Shown in pieces: positions 34,344-41,714 of a stretch of 64,000 nucleotides of DNA. A program made the position numbers and the translations under genes. Within the stretch, counting starts at the first letter, position 1. Each line of letters begins with the position of its first letter. Source of the DNA: an uncultured Anaerolineae bacterium (lineage in GTDB: Bacteria; Chloroflexota; Anaerolineae; Aggregatilineales; Phototrophicaceae); contig CALKJO010000009.1 in the NCBI GenBank assembly GCA_937995825.1, positions 310,001 to 374,000 on the forward strand, in the 5' to 3' direction. The notes beneath the pieces are model-generated. The model saw nothing but the letters and a program-made list of their open reading frames with translations, was not told where the DNA came from and made no database searches.

Positions 34344-37300
34344 CGCGCTCACTCCTCCCGCGCACCGCAATCCGGCACAGCCGCGCATAGTCGCAGTGCG
34401 CGGCGCACTTCCTCCCTTCGCGTCCATTCGGTTCAGCGCTGAAGTCACCGCGCTGCGCCGCGCCGATGATCCGCGTCAGCCGCGCCCGCGCTCCATCGAC
34501 CAGACCGCCGTAGTCCGCTGTCAGCGCGCCGCTAAGCTTGCGATTGGGAATATGCAGAAATGCTGCGCCCGCAGTCGGCAGACGCAGCGCGCGCTCCGCC
34601 GCCAGCATGTAAACCCATAACTGCACGTTCCGCCCTCGCTTAAGCTGAGCGACCGAGTATGCTGACATGCCGGAGCCACTTTTGTAGTCGATCAGCACAT
34701 ACCGATCCCCAATGCGGTCGATCCGGTCAATGACGCCGCGCACATGCAGCGTTTCGCCCTCGATCAGCGGCAGATCGCCTTCAAATGCCTGTTCCGTTGC
34801 GTGGATGTCGCGTCCTGTGCCAAATTTTTTACTGAGCGCGCCATCGCCGCCGAAATCATCCCGGATCAGCGCGTCAAGCTGCCTGAGCATGATGGCTTGG
34901 TCACCGTGCCAGGTGGCGGATGGGCGAAAGCCGTATTTTTCGGGCGCAGCGGCGAACACTGCTCGCGCCACATCTTCCAACGCCGCTAACGCGGTATCCA
35001 GATTGTCAGGTTGGATTGTGACGCTATCGGCTGCCAGCCGCTTATAGACTCTGTCCAGAATGTCATGCAGCACGCTGCCGCGCTGCCAGACATCGATGCC
35101 GGCTTCCGGCGTTCGGACGGCTTCCAGACCCAGAAACCGATGCGCAAAGAAGCGATACGCGCACGTCCCCAGTTCGTTGAGCTGGCTGGCGCTCCATGTT
35201 CGGTCAGCCATCCCCTTTGCCGCCAACGCGATCAGATCAGCATCATACAAGCGACCATCATTCGCCCACCCTGCGATCCGCGCTGACTCAGCCGCGCGCG
35301 CCCACTCAAGCCGCTGCCACCAGTCGGGATGCGCGCTCGTCAGCCAGGCGCGGATCGGGTGAGAGGCATTCTCTGCTGCTGCCGCCGCAACCGCTGCTTC
35401 TTCGAGCGTCGCGGCATCCTCTGGGAATGGAGCGGCGCTCGGGGCGACGCGCGTCAGCGGCAGATCATCGAACAACTGCTGCACCGCCCGCCAGAGATGA
35501 CTCGGCGGCAGCAGCCCGCCATCGGCGGTATACGGACGGGACAGGGTGAGCGACTCCGACGCCAGATTGATCAGTTCATAAAAAACGCCTTCATCATCGG
35601 CGATCTCTGACCGCAGCCCGATCCTGACGCCCGCAGCGATCAATGCCTGACGCTCGCGCTCAGTCAGCAGGCGATCCTCTGGAAGCGGCGCGGGAAATCC
35701 GCCCTCCCTCATACCCAGTACGTAAACATGGGCATGAGGCAGACCGCGCGCGTCGCTAGCTGTCGTGACCAAGACGCGCCCATCGCGCGCCGACCGCGCA
35801 TCGACCGCCGCCGACTTGACCGCCGACCGAAACAGCGTCACAAAACTCGACCGCGTGTAGACGCGGGGAATGCCCAGCGCGGCGAACAGCGTCTCCGCCT
35901 CCAGCATCGCGGCGAGCCGCCGCTTGAGCGCGCTGACTGCTGCCAGATCGCGCGCGGCAGTCTCTGAATTGGCGCGAATCTGTTCCGGCAGCGACAGCGT
36001 GTAGGCAGCGACGGGGATCGGCTCAGCGCCCTCCTCCATCTCAGGGGCTTCGAACCCGATCAACCCGTCCAGCCACATCACATAGTCGGCAAGCGTACCG
36101 CTTTCCGGTGGAGTCACGGCGTTGAAAAACGCATTGAGCGCTTCACGTATGCGCGCTGTCAGCGCATGGTCAGACGACTTCATCCGTTCGCTGCCCTCAG
36201 CATACAGCGCTGCAGGAACCGACGCACTGAGCGCGGCATCCCACTCATCGCGCCCGCTGATAACCAGCGCGCTAACCGCCTCCAGCGCGTCCACCTCATC
36301 CGCGTCCAGCCCGATGACGGAAAAATACGGCGAGCGCAGCGCGTCCAGCACCTCATTACGGCGAAAACCGCTCACGTGCAGCTCAAGAAGCTGGCTCAGC
36401 GCGATCACCGCCGGATTCGTCCGAATCGGGTCGCCATAGTGCAGCAGCAGCGGCACACCGTAGGCGCGCGCTGTCTCCGCAAGCAGCGGCGCGTACTTTG
36501 CATACTCGCGCAGGGCGATCATGATGCGCTCAGGGGGCGCGCCGTCCAACAGCCGCCGCTTGATCTGCTTCATGACGGCCTGAACCTCGTGCTGGGCATC
36601 GGGCGCTTCGATCAACTGGATCGCCCCATCTGCGCTTGCCATTTTGGGCGCGCCGTGCCGCATCAAATGCGCGCTCAGGTGGCGCAGGGCGATGGAGCGC
36701 CGCGCATGCGCTGCATCCGCGAGCATCTCCGCTTGTAAATCCACAGCTTCACGGTCGAACTCCTCATCTAAACGCTTGCGCGCGCGCTCAAAGCGCCGCC
36801 CCACCGTCGCCGCGCGCGCCGCATCGGTCTCCGTGAGGGTGATCAGTGTGTCTTTGACATGGACGGACAGCGCCGCCAGCAAGCGCGCCTGTACAACGTT
36901 GAACTGATCGTATCCGTCGACCACCAGCAGCTCAACATCGTTTGCCAGCCTTGACCACGCCGGATCATGCAGAAGATTGAGCGCCAGCCAGCCCTCGCCT
37001 TCACGATCCACAATATCGTAGGCGATCAGGTGTTCCTGATAGGCGCGGTAGATTGCCGCCAGTTCGCGCAGCTTCGGCGGCATCCCAGACACCGCCGCGT
37101 CCACGACATCCGGGTCGACCAGATTCTGCTTCAATTCGTAAATCAGATCACCAACAGCGCGGATCAATCCCGGCGCGCCCGCAATCGGGCTGAGGATCGG
37201 CAGCGCGCCAGCCGCGGACTGCGTCTCCAGAATGTGACGCAGCAGTCCATCGCGCACGATTTCGTCAATGCAGTGATGCAGGCTGCCCGCCATCGCCAGG

Positions 37301-37524
37301 ATTTGCCGGTAGAGGGTGTAAAAATTGAAGAACTCGATATTGAAGAGAGTCCGACCAGGCAGTTGATCGGTCAAGCGCTGGCGAAAATCGACGATCTGCC
37401 GTTCAGTCGCCAGCAGCGCCCAGACTTTTGCCAGCGGCTTCTCCCGCTTCAGTGCCAGAATCCGCGCCTGCGCAATCTGGGTCTTGCCAGCTCCAACGCG
37501 CGCCTGAACCAGCGCCGCCGTCAT
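34327..37524 (-). CDS. addB: AddB-like helicase-related nuclease with iron-sulfur cysteines
   Basis: A 1065-residue partner of AddA. The N-terminus has a P-loop Arg-Val-Gly-Ala-Gly-Lys-Thr at about residues 9-15, as in AddB. A C-terminal PD-(D/E)XK nuclease has Gly-Val-Ile-Asp-Arg-Ile-Asp followed by Leu-Ile-Asp-Tyr-Lys-Ser-Gly near residue 943. One Cys near residue 790 (Thr-Cys-Ala-Tyr-Arg-Phe-Phe) and three near 1035-1050 (Cys-x3-Cys-x5-Cys) fit the 4Fe-4S staple of AddB-type nucleases. It shares four bases with the upstream NERD-like gene. AddB versus a more distant PD-(D/E)XK helicase is judged by partner and architecture. Confidence 0.88.
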   Translation of the reverse strand: MTAALVQARVGAGKTQIAQARILALKREKPLAKVWALLATERQIVDFRQRLTDQLPGRTLFNIEFFNFYTLYRQILAMAGSLHHCIDEIVRDGLLRHILETQSAAGALPILSPIAGAPGLIRAVGDLIYELKQNLVDPDVVDAAVSGMPPKLRELAAIYRAYQEHLIAYDIVDREGEGWLALNLLHDPAWSRLANDVELLVVDGYDQFNVVQARLLAALSVHVKDTLITLTETDAARAATVGRRFERARKRLDEEFDREAVDLQAEMLADAAHARRSIALRHLSAHLMRHGAPKMASADGAIQLIEAPDAQHEVQAVMKQIKRRLLDGAPPERIMIALREYAKYAPLLAETARAYGVPLLLHYGDPIRTNPAVIALSQLLELHVSGFRRNEVLDALRSPYFSVIGLDADEVDALEAVSALVISGRDEWDAALSASVPAALYAEGSERMKSSDHALTARIREALNAFFNAVTPPESGTLADYVMWLDGLIGFEAPEMEEGAEPIPVAAYTLSLPEQIRANSETAARDLAAVSALKRRLAAMLEAETLFAALGIPRVYTRSSFVTLFRSAVKSAAVDARSARDGRVLVTTASDARGLPHAHVYVLGMREGGFPAPLPEDRLLTERERQALIAAGVRIGLRSEIADDEGVFYELINLASESLTLSRPYTADGGLLPPSHLWRAVQQLFDDLPLTRVAPSAAPFPEDAATLEEAAVAAAAAENASHPIRAWLTSAHPDWWQRLEWARAAESARIAGWANDGRLYDADLIALAAKGMADRTWSASQLNELGTCAYRFFAHRFLGLEAVRTPEAGIDVWQRGSVLHDILDRVYKRLAADSVTIQPDNLDTALAALEDVARAVFAAAPEKYGFRPSATWHGDQAIMLRQLDALIRDDFGGDGALSKKFGTGRDIHATEQAFEGDLPLIEGETLHVRGVIDRIDRIGDRYVLIDYKSGSGMSAYSVAQLKRGRNVQLWVYMLAAERALRLPTAGAAFLHIPNRKLSGALTADYGGLVDGARARLTRIIGAAQRGDFSAEPNGREGRKCAAHCDYARLCRIAVRGRSERDDIGE

Positions 37525-38288
37525 AAAATATCGCCGTACAGCGCGCGAACAACCGCGTCGGCTTTCGGTTTGTCCAGTTCTGCCTGGATGAGATAAGTGC
37601 GCTGCAAGGTCTGCCAGAGTTCGGGAAGCTGCGTGACCGGCAGTTTAGGGTTGATCAGGCGTTCAATCTGCGCAGACGGTGGATTGCGCATCAGCACCAC
37701 CACTCCATACATCGGCACGCCGCTTAGATTGCGACTCTGAAGATAAGCGGCGACCTTATCCATGTCCGCCTGGGTCTGGCGAGTCGGGCTGAAAGACAGC
37801 GGCGCGACCTCCGGCGCGCCCGTCGGCGTTCGCCCTTTCACCCGCATCCAGTTTTCGCCCTCGTTGATGAACGATCCTACTCCATCAAACAGCCGAAAGA
37901 TCAGTACCCCTGGCGGACCAACCAGCGCGGCATCGACATAACCGATTGCCAGCTTGCTGATATTGCGGATCAAGGTGTAGTCGTCATTGAGATACGGACT
38001 CAACAGTCGACCGATCTCAATGGCAAGATCGTTGTCCACTTTCCAGGTGAAAGCGCGCACGCCCAACGCTAGCGCTGCGACGATCATGATGACGCCGGCA
38101 AAGAGCGCCAACCCGCGCACAAGGTTATACACGCCAAAGCCGGGGTTTTCGACCGCAACCAGCGGCACAGCATTGAATAGAATGCCGACTGCCAGCGCGA
38201 AAATCCCCGCAGCGCCAACCACAAATGCCAGCGTTTTGACCTGATTCGCGCGGCGCACCAGCGACCGCGATGGCGCAACATTTCGCAT
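37521..38288 (-). CDS. Two-helix membrane protein with a NERD-like domain
   Basis: A 255-residue protein with two membrane helices (about residues 17-38 and 55-80) and a cytoplasmic part. The segment from Asp-Tyr-Thr-Leu-Ile-Arg-Asn to Val-Gly-Pro-Pro-Gly-Val-Leu-Ile-Phe follows the nuclease-related NERD pattern of a Asp-x-x-Leu-Val-Gly-Pro-x-Gly-Val strand. The Glu-x-Lys catalytic pair expected after it is absent (Phe-Arg-Leu-Phe in its place), so nuclease activity is doubtful. It overlaps addB by four bases and follows the response regulator by eight, so it is made with the AddAB enzyme. A membrane-bound DNA- or protein-binding role is possible but not shown. Confidence 0.65.
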   Translation of the reverse strand: MRNVAPSRSLVRRANQVKTLAFVVGAAGIFALAVGILFNAVPLVAVENPGFGVYNLVRGLALFAGVIMIVAALALGVRAFTWKVDNDLAIEIGRLLSPYLNDDYTLIRNISKLAIGYVDAALVGPPGVLIFRLFDGVGSFINEGENWMRVKGRTPTGAPEVAPLSFSPTRQTQADMDKVAAYLQSRNLSGVPMYGVVVLMRNPPSAQIERLINPKLPVTQLPELWQTLQRTYLIQAELDKPKADAVVRALYGDIL

Positions 38289-38296
38289 TGCTGTTC

Positions 38297-38827
38297 CTAC
38301 CCTTTTCCATCTTTGGGCAGCGGCGGCGGCAGTTCACGCACGGCAAGCGGTTTTGTATCCCCTTCTAGTTGACTCCGACTGGCGGCTGGCACGCTGACCG
38401 CTTTAACAGCGGCTTGCCGAGCGCGCCGCGCCGCCAGCACCTCTTCTAAATGCTGCTTCAGCTCACTGAAGCGTGGCAGCGGCTTATACAGCAGGTCATC
38501 CGCTCCAGATTGAGCCATGATTTGTTGGCTCACCTCATCCGTGAGACGGTATGCTGTGATCAGGACGATTGCCATATCTTTAAGCTGGCTGCTCTGGCGA
38601 AGGCGCGCTGCCACTATTTCGCCCTGCACCACGCCGGGCAGTCGAATGTCCACCAGCGCCAGCTCCGGCTTTTCGCCTTTCGCCCGTCCTCTATCGACAT
38701 CCTCAATCCAGGCAATAGCTTCCTCGCCATCTACAAAAGCGATCCCGCTGACGCCCCACAGCTCGAACATCGCAAGAAGCACTTCATAAATGCCAGGTTC
38801 ATCTTCAACCACCATCCAGGTTGACAA
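38297..38827 (-). CDS. Response regulator receiver protein heading the addBA operon
   Basis: A 176-residue protein with one receiver domain (about residues 1-125) and a Lys/Pro-rich tail, without DNA-binding domain. The acidic pair Glu-Asp-Glu, phospho-acceptor Asp in Leu-Val-Asp-Ile-Arg-Leu-Pro and Lys-Pro-Leu-Pro are intact. The TTG at 38827 is the best start: AGGAG lies eight bases before it, and it gives Met-Ser-Thr-Trp-Met-Val-Val-Glu-Asp-Glu, parallel to the divergent paralog. A GTG at 38836 is too near the ribosome site. It is first in a run with the NERD-like gene and addBA. The cognate kinase is probably at 39.4 kb. Confidence 0.85.
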   Translation of the reverse strand: MSTWMVVEDEPGIYEVLLAMFELWGVSGIAFVDGEEAIAWIEDVDRGRAKGEKPELALVDIRLPGVVQGEIVAARLRQSSQLKDMAIVLITAYRLTDEVSQQIMAQSGADDLLYKPLPRFSELKQHLEEVLAARRARQAAVKAVSVPAASRSQLEGDTKPLAVRELPPPLPKDGKG

Positions 38828-38863
38828 CCGACACACTCCTTACTTACCAGCTCGCCTTGACTG

Positions 38864-38877
38864 AGAATATATATTCT
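38864..38877. promoter_or_regulatory. AT-rich 14-base palindrome in the divergent promoter region
   Basis: The sequence AGAATATATATTCT is a perfect palindrome. It lies 36 bases upstream of the minus-strand regulator start and contains TATATT and TAGAAT-like -10 hexamers for that direction. It could be a promoter core or an operator. Confidence 0.4.
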
Positions 38878-38890
38878 AACCGATTTCCTA

Positions 38891-38961
38891 CCCAAACCTT
38901 TGATCCAGTTTCGATTGCGGATGCACACTCCGTGTATACTTAAAATTGTACAAGGTTTGGG
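38891..38961. promoter_or_regulatory. Inverted repeat pair flanking the divergent regulator promoters
   Basis: CCCAAACCTT at 38891-38900 is repeated exactly as its complement AAGGTTTGGG at 38952-38961. The left copy overlaps the -35 region of the minus promoter, the right copy lies just downstream of the plus-strand -10 at 38935. The spacing, 61 bases centre to centre, is close to six helical turns, which fits a looped operator. Confidence 0.4.
38935..38940 (+). promoter_or_regulatory. Candidate -10 element of the plus-strand regulator-kinase operon
   Basis: TATACT lies 54 bases before the GTG start and between the two arms of the inverted repeat. The preceding bases give TG next to the hexamer, similar to an extended -10. 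No clear -35 hexamer. Confidence 0.35.
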
Positions 38962-38994
38962 GTTGGTTTTCGATTATGTTTGCGGAGGTCAGGC

Positions 38995-39402
38995 GTGACC
39001 TGGTTGATCGCGGAAGATGAAGCTGATATTCGCACGCTGATTGCCACGATGTGTCAGGTCTGGGGGCATCCCACAGTGACTTTCGAGAACGGTCAGAAAG
39101 TCTGGGAGTGGCTGGACACGATTGAACACAGCGGTGAGCATTCGCTCCCCGAACTGGTGCTGATGGACATTCGAATGCCCGGAAAAAAAGGGAATGAACT
39201 TGCCCACCGGATGCGCTCGATCCCAGCGCTTAAGCAGACGCCGATCGTCCTGATGACCGCGTTCTCGCTGTCGGATCAGGAACGCAGTGACATGATGAGC
39301 AACGACGGCGTGGACTACATCCTCAGCAAGCCCCTGCCTGAATTTGAAGTCCTGCGGCAGACTCTCCACCGCATCCGCGATAGCAAGCAGAAAAGCAGCT
39401 AA
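38995..39402 (+). CDS. Single-domain response regulator
   Basis: A 135-residue receiver with the acidic cluster Glu-Asp-Glu-Ala-Asp near residue 6, phospho-acceptor Asp in Leu-Met-Asp-Ile-Arg-Met-Pro near 56, the Thr in Leu-Met-Thr-Ala-Phe and the Lys in Ser-Lys-Pro-Leu-Pro. It has no output domain, so it works by phosphotransfer or protein binding. GTG 38995 is the start, with GGAGGT five bases upstream. It is divergently arranged to a clear paralog at 38.3-38.8 kb. It is six bases before the histidine-kinase gene, its likely partner. Confidence 0.88.
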   Translation: MTWLIAEDEADIRTLIATMCQVWGHPTVTFENGQKVWEWLDTIEHSGEHSLPELVLMDIRMPGKKGNELAHRMRSIPALKQTPIVLMTAFSLSDQERSDMMSNDGVDYILSKPLPEFEVLRQTLHRIRDSKQKSS

Positions 39403-39407
39403 TCAGC

Positions 39408-40628
39408 ATGACCAGCCTGCCTATCCCACCCCATCCGCAGATCGTCAGCAGCGCGCTCTTTCGAGTCAACAGCCTCGGCTCCGCGTCTGAAAAGCTGTTC
39501 AGCCGTCTATATCGCGGCATTAGCAGCCGGGCGCGCCGCGCACCACAGCCGCATCCGCCGATGCCCGATCCAGCGTCCGATGAAGAACTCCGGCGGCTGC
39601 AAGCCGTCCTAGCCGCGCTCGACGACGGGATTGTGATGCAGGATAATGAAGGGCGCGTTGTGCTGATCAATGCAGCGGCGCGCGCGCTGCTCGGCAGCAT
39701 CAAGAGCTTCTGGCAGAGCGAGCTTGGCACCTTGTTCGCCAGCTACCGTTCGATTGCCGCCGCAGAAGCGGGCGTTTCGCCGCTCAGTGAACCGACCCGC
39801 GTACAGGTCAACAACCGGATCATCGGCGCGCGGCTCGGCGCGGTTGCGGATGAAGATGGAACCCGCCTCGGCACGCTGATGGTGCTGCGAGACATCACCA
39901 AAGACGCGCTGTCCGAGCGCCTTAAAGATCGCTTCGTCACCGCCATCACCCATGAGCTGCGCACGCCGATGACGGTGATCAAGGGCATCAGCGAAGTGCT
40001 GATCGCGCAGTCCGAGAACGGAGCGCCTTCATCGCCCAAGCTGCTGCAAACGCTCAGCCGCAACGTCGATGTGCTGGATCGCATGATCGTAGAACTGCTC
40101 GACATTTCCGAGCTGAACGACGAAAACTTCACAGTCGAAAAAGTGCCGCTCAATCTGGAAGAGCTGATCTGGAATGTCATTCGGGGGATGCGCCGTGACA
40201 TCGCGCGCGCTGGGCTGGACGTGACCGTCATGATCCGCGACACGAAAGCGCTGCACATCCCTGGCGATGCCGGGCGGCTGCGCTGGGCGATAGGACATCT
40301 GCTGCAAAATGCGGCGCGCTACACTGAGCCTGGCGGGCATATTGTCGTCACCGCTTTCATCGGAACCAATCGGCACAGCGCGCGCTATGGCATGGTGCAG
40401 GTGGCTGACACTGGCGTCGGGATCGCCGAACGCGACCTGCCGCATATCTTTGAACGGTTCTACCGAGGCGAAGCGCGCACACCATCGGGCAAACTGATCG
40501 ATCCGCGCGGACTCGGTCAGGGGCTGTTCATCGCGCGGAAGATTGCCGAGGCGCACGGCGGCTATATCAGTGTAAGTTCAAAGATCGGTCAGGGCAGCGT
40601 GTTCACGATGGCGCTGCCGACGATCTAG
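39408..40628 (+). CDS. Soluble PAS histidine kinase
   Basis: A 406-residue cytoplasmic kinase without membrane helices. A PAS domain (about residues 60-165) is followed by a HisKA domain with the phospho-acceptor His182 in Thr-His-Glu-Leu-Arg-Thr-Pro, and a HATPase domain (about 290-405) with Gln-Asn-Ala-Ala-Arg-Tyr-Thr, Asp-Thr-Gly-Val-Gly-Ile and Gly-Leu-Gly-Gln-Gly-Leu. It is co-transcribed with the receiver six bases upstream. Its domains align closely with the His-less membrane kinase at 22.7-24.6 kb. Signal unknown; a PAS ligand or redox state is likely. Confidence 0.9.
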   Translation: MTSLPIPPHPQIVSSALFRVNSLGSASEKLFSRLYRGISSRARRAPQPHPPMPDPASDEELRRLQAVLAALDDGIVMQDNEGRVVLINAAARALLGSIKSFWQSELGTLFASYRSIAAAEAGVSPLSEPTRVQVNNRIIGARLGAVADEDGTRLGTLMVLRDITKDALSERLKDRFVTAITHELRTPMTVIKGISEVLIAQSENGAPSSPKLLQTLSRNVDVLDRMIVELLDISELNDENFTVEKVPLNLEELIWNVIRGMRRDIARAGLDVTVMIRDTKALHIPGDAGRLRWAIGHLLQNAARYTEPGGHIVVTAFIGTNRHSARYGMVQVADTGVGIAERDLPHIFERFYRGEARTPSGKLIDPRGLGQGLFIARKIAEAHGGYISVSSKIGQGSVFTMALPTI

Positions 40629-40645
40629 CTTCCCTAGGAGTATTT

Positions 40646-41710
40646 ATGCAGACTCGTTCACCCATTCCGGTCACCATTCTGACTGGGTTTTTAGGCGCTG
40701 GCAAAACCACTCTGCTCAATCGACTGCTAAATGCCGACCACGGCTTGCGCGTCGCCGTGCTGGTCAACGACTTTGGGGCGATCAATGTCGATGCACAGCT
40801 TGTCGTCGGCATCGAGGACGATGGCAGCATGATCACGCTGCAAAATGGCTGCATCTGCTGCACGATCCGCGACGATCTGCTCAAGACCGCCATCGACCTA
40901 ATGCGCCGCCTCGATCCGCCAGAATACATCATCATCGAGACCAGCGGCGTCAGCGATCCGGCGAGCGTCGCCAGCACATTTTTGCTGCCAGAAATCCGCT
41001 CATTGGTGCGCGTTGACGGCATTTTGACGGTGATCGATGCAGAGCAGGCGCGGACGCTCGAAAATGAGCTGTATTTTTTGGCGATGGAGCAGATCGGCGT
41101 TGCAGACATCGTCGTGCTGAACAAGATCGATCTGGTTAACAAGGCGCAGCGCGCCGAATTGCACACCTGGATTCGCAGCATCAGCGACAAAGCCCGCATT
41201 TACGACACCTGCTACGGCGATGTGCCACCTGCGCTGCTGCTGGGCGTTGGCGTGTATGATCCGGCGGCGCTGGCAGGACGACCAACACCGGACATCCACG
41301 TCCATGAGGCAGGCAAGCATTACCCTGATCATGACCATGATCACAGCCTGGTGTTTGATACCTGGAGCTGGACAAGCGATCAGCCGCTATCGCTTAAGGC
41401 GTTGAAGAAAGTGATCGAAAATCTCCCGCTATCGATCTACCGAGCAAAGGGCTTCGTCTTTCTGGCAGAAGCGCCGGATAACCGCGCTGTTCTGCATGTG
41501 GTCGGCAAGCGCGTCAGCCTGACGTTTAGCGAGTCTTGGGGAGATGCCAAAGCGCATACGCAGATCGTATTCATCAGCACGCACGGCGGCATCGATACCG
41601 ACGATCTGCGGGCGCGCTTTGAACGTGCGCTCGCGATTAACCAGCCCGCGTCTGAGCTGGAGCGAGTCAGGGATCAGGTGATCGGCTGGCTGCGCGGCAG
41701 GCGCGGCTGA
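40646..41710 (+). CDS. CobW/COG0523 G3E-family GTPase
   Basis: A 354-residue metallochaperone-type GTPase. Walker A Gly-Phe-Leu-Gly-Ala-Gly-Lys-Thr is at residues 14-21, the metal-binding Cys-Ile-Cys-Cys near 70-73, Asn-Lys-Ile-Asp gives guanine specificity, and the CobW C-terminal domain follows. Between the domains lies a His-rich loop (His-x-His, then His-Asp-His-Asp-His) suited to zinc or cobalt. Metal could be zinc, cobalt or iron. The B12-dependent mutase genes are close by on the other strand, which hints at cobalt, but this is inference. It has an AGGAG site and follows the kinase by 17 bases. Confidence 0.85.
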   Translation: MQTRSPIPVTILTGFLGAGKTTLLNRLLNADHGLRVAVLVNDFGAINVDAQLVVGIEDDGSMITLQNGCICCTIRDDLLKTAIDLMRRLDPPEYIIIETSGVSDPASVASTFLLPEIRSLVRVDGILTVIDAEQARTLENELYFLAMEQIGVADIVVLNKIDLVNKAQRAELHTWIRSISDKARIYDTCYGDVPPALLLGVGVYDPAALAGRPTPDIHVHEAGKHYPDHDHDHSLVFDTWSWTSDQPLSLKALKKVIENLPLSIYRAKGFVFLAEAPDNRAVLHVVGKRVSLTFSESWGDAKAHTQIVFISTHGGIDTDDLRARFERALAINQPASELERVRDQVIGWLRGRRG

Positions 41711-41714
41711 TCAG

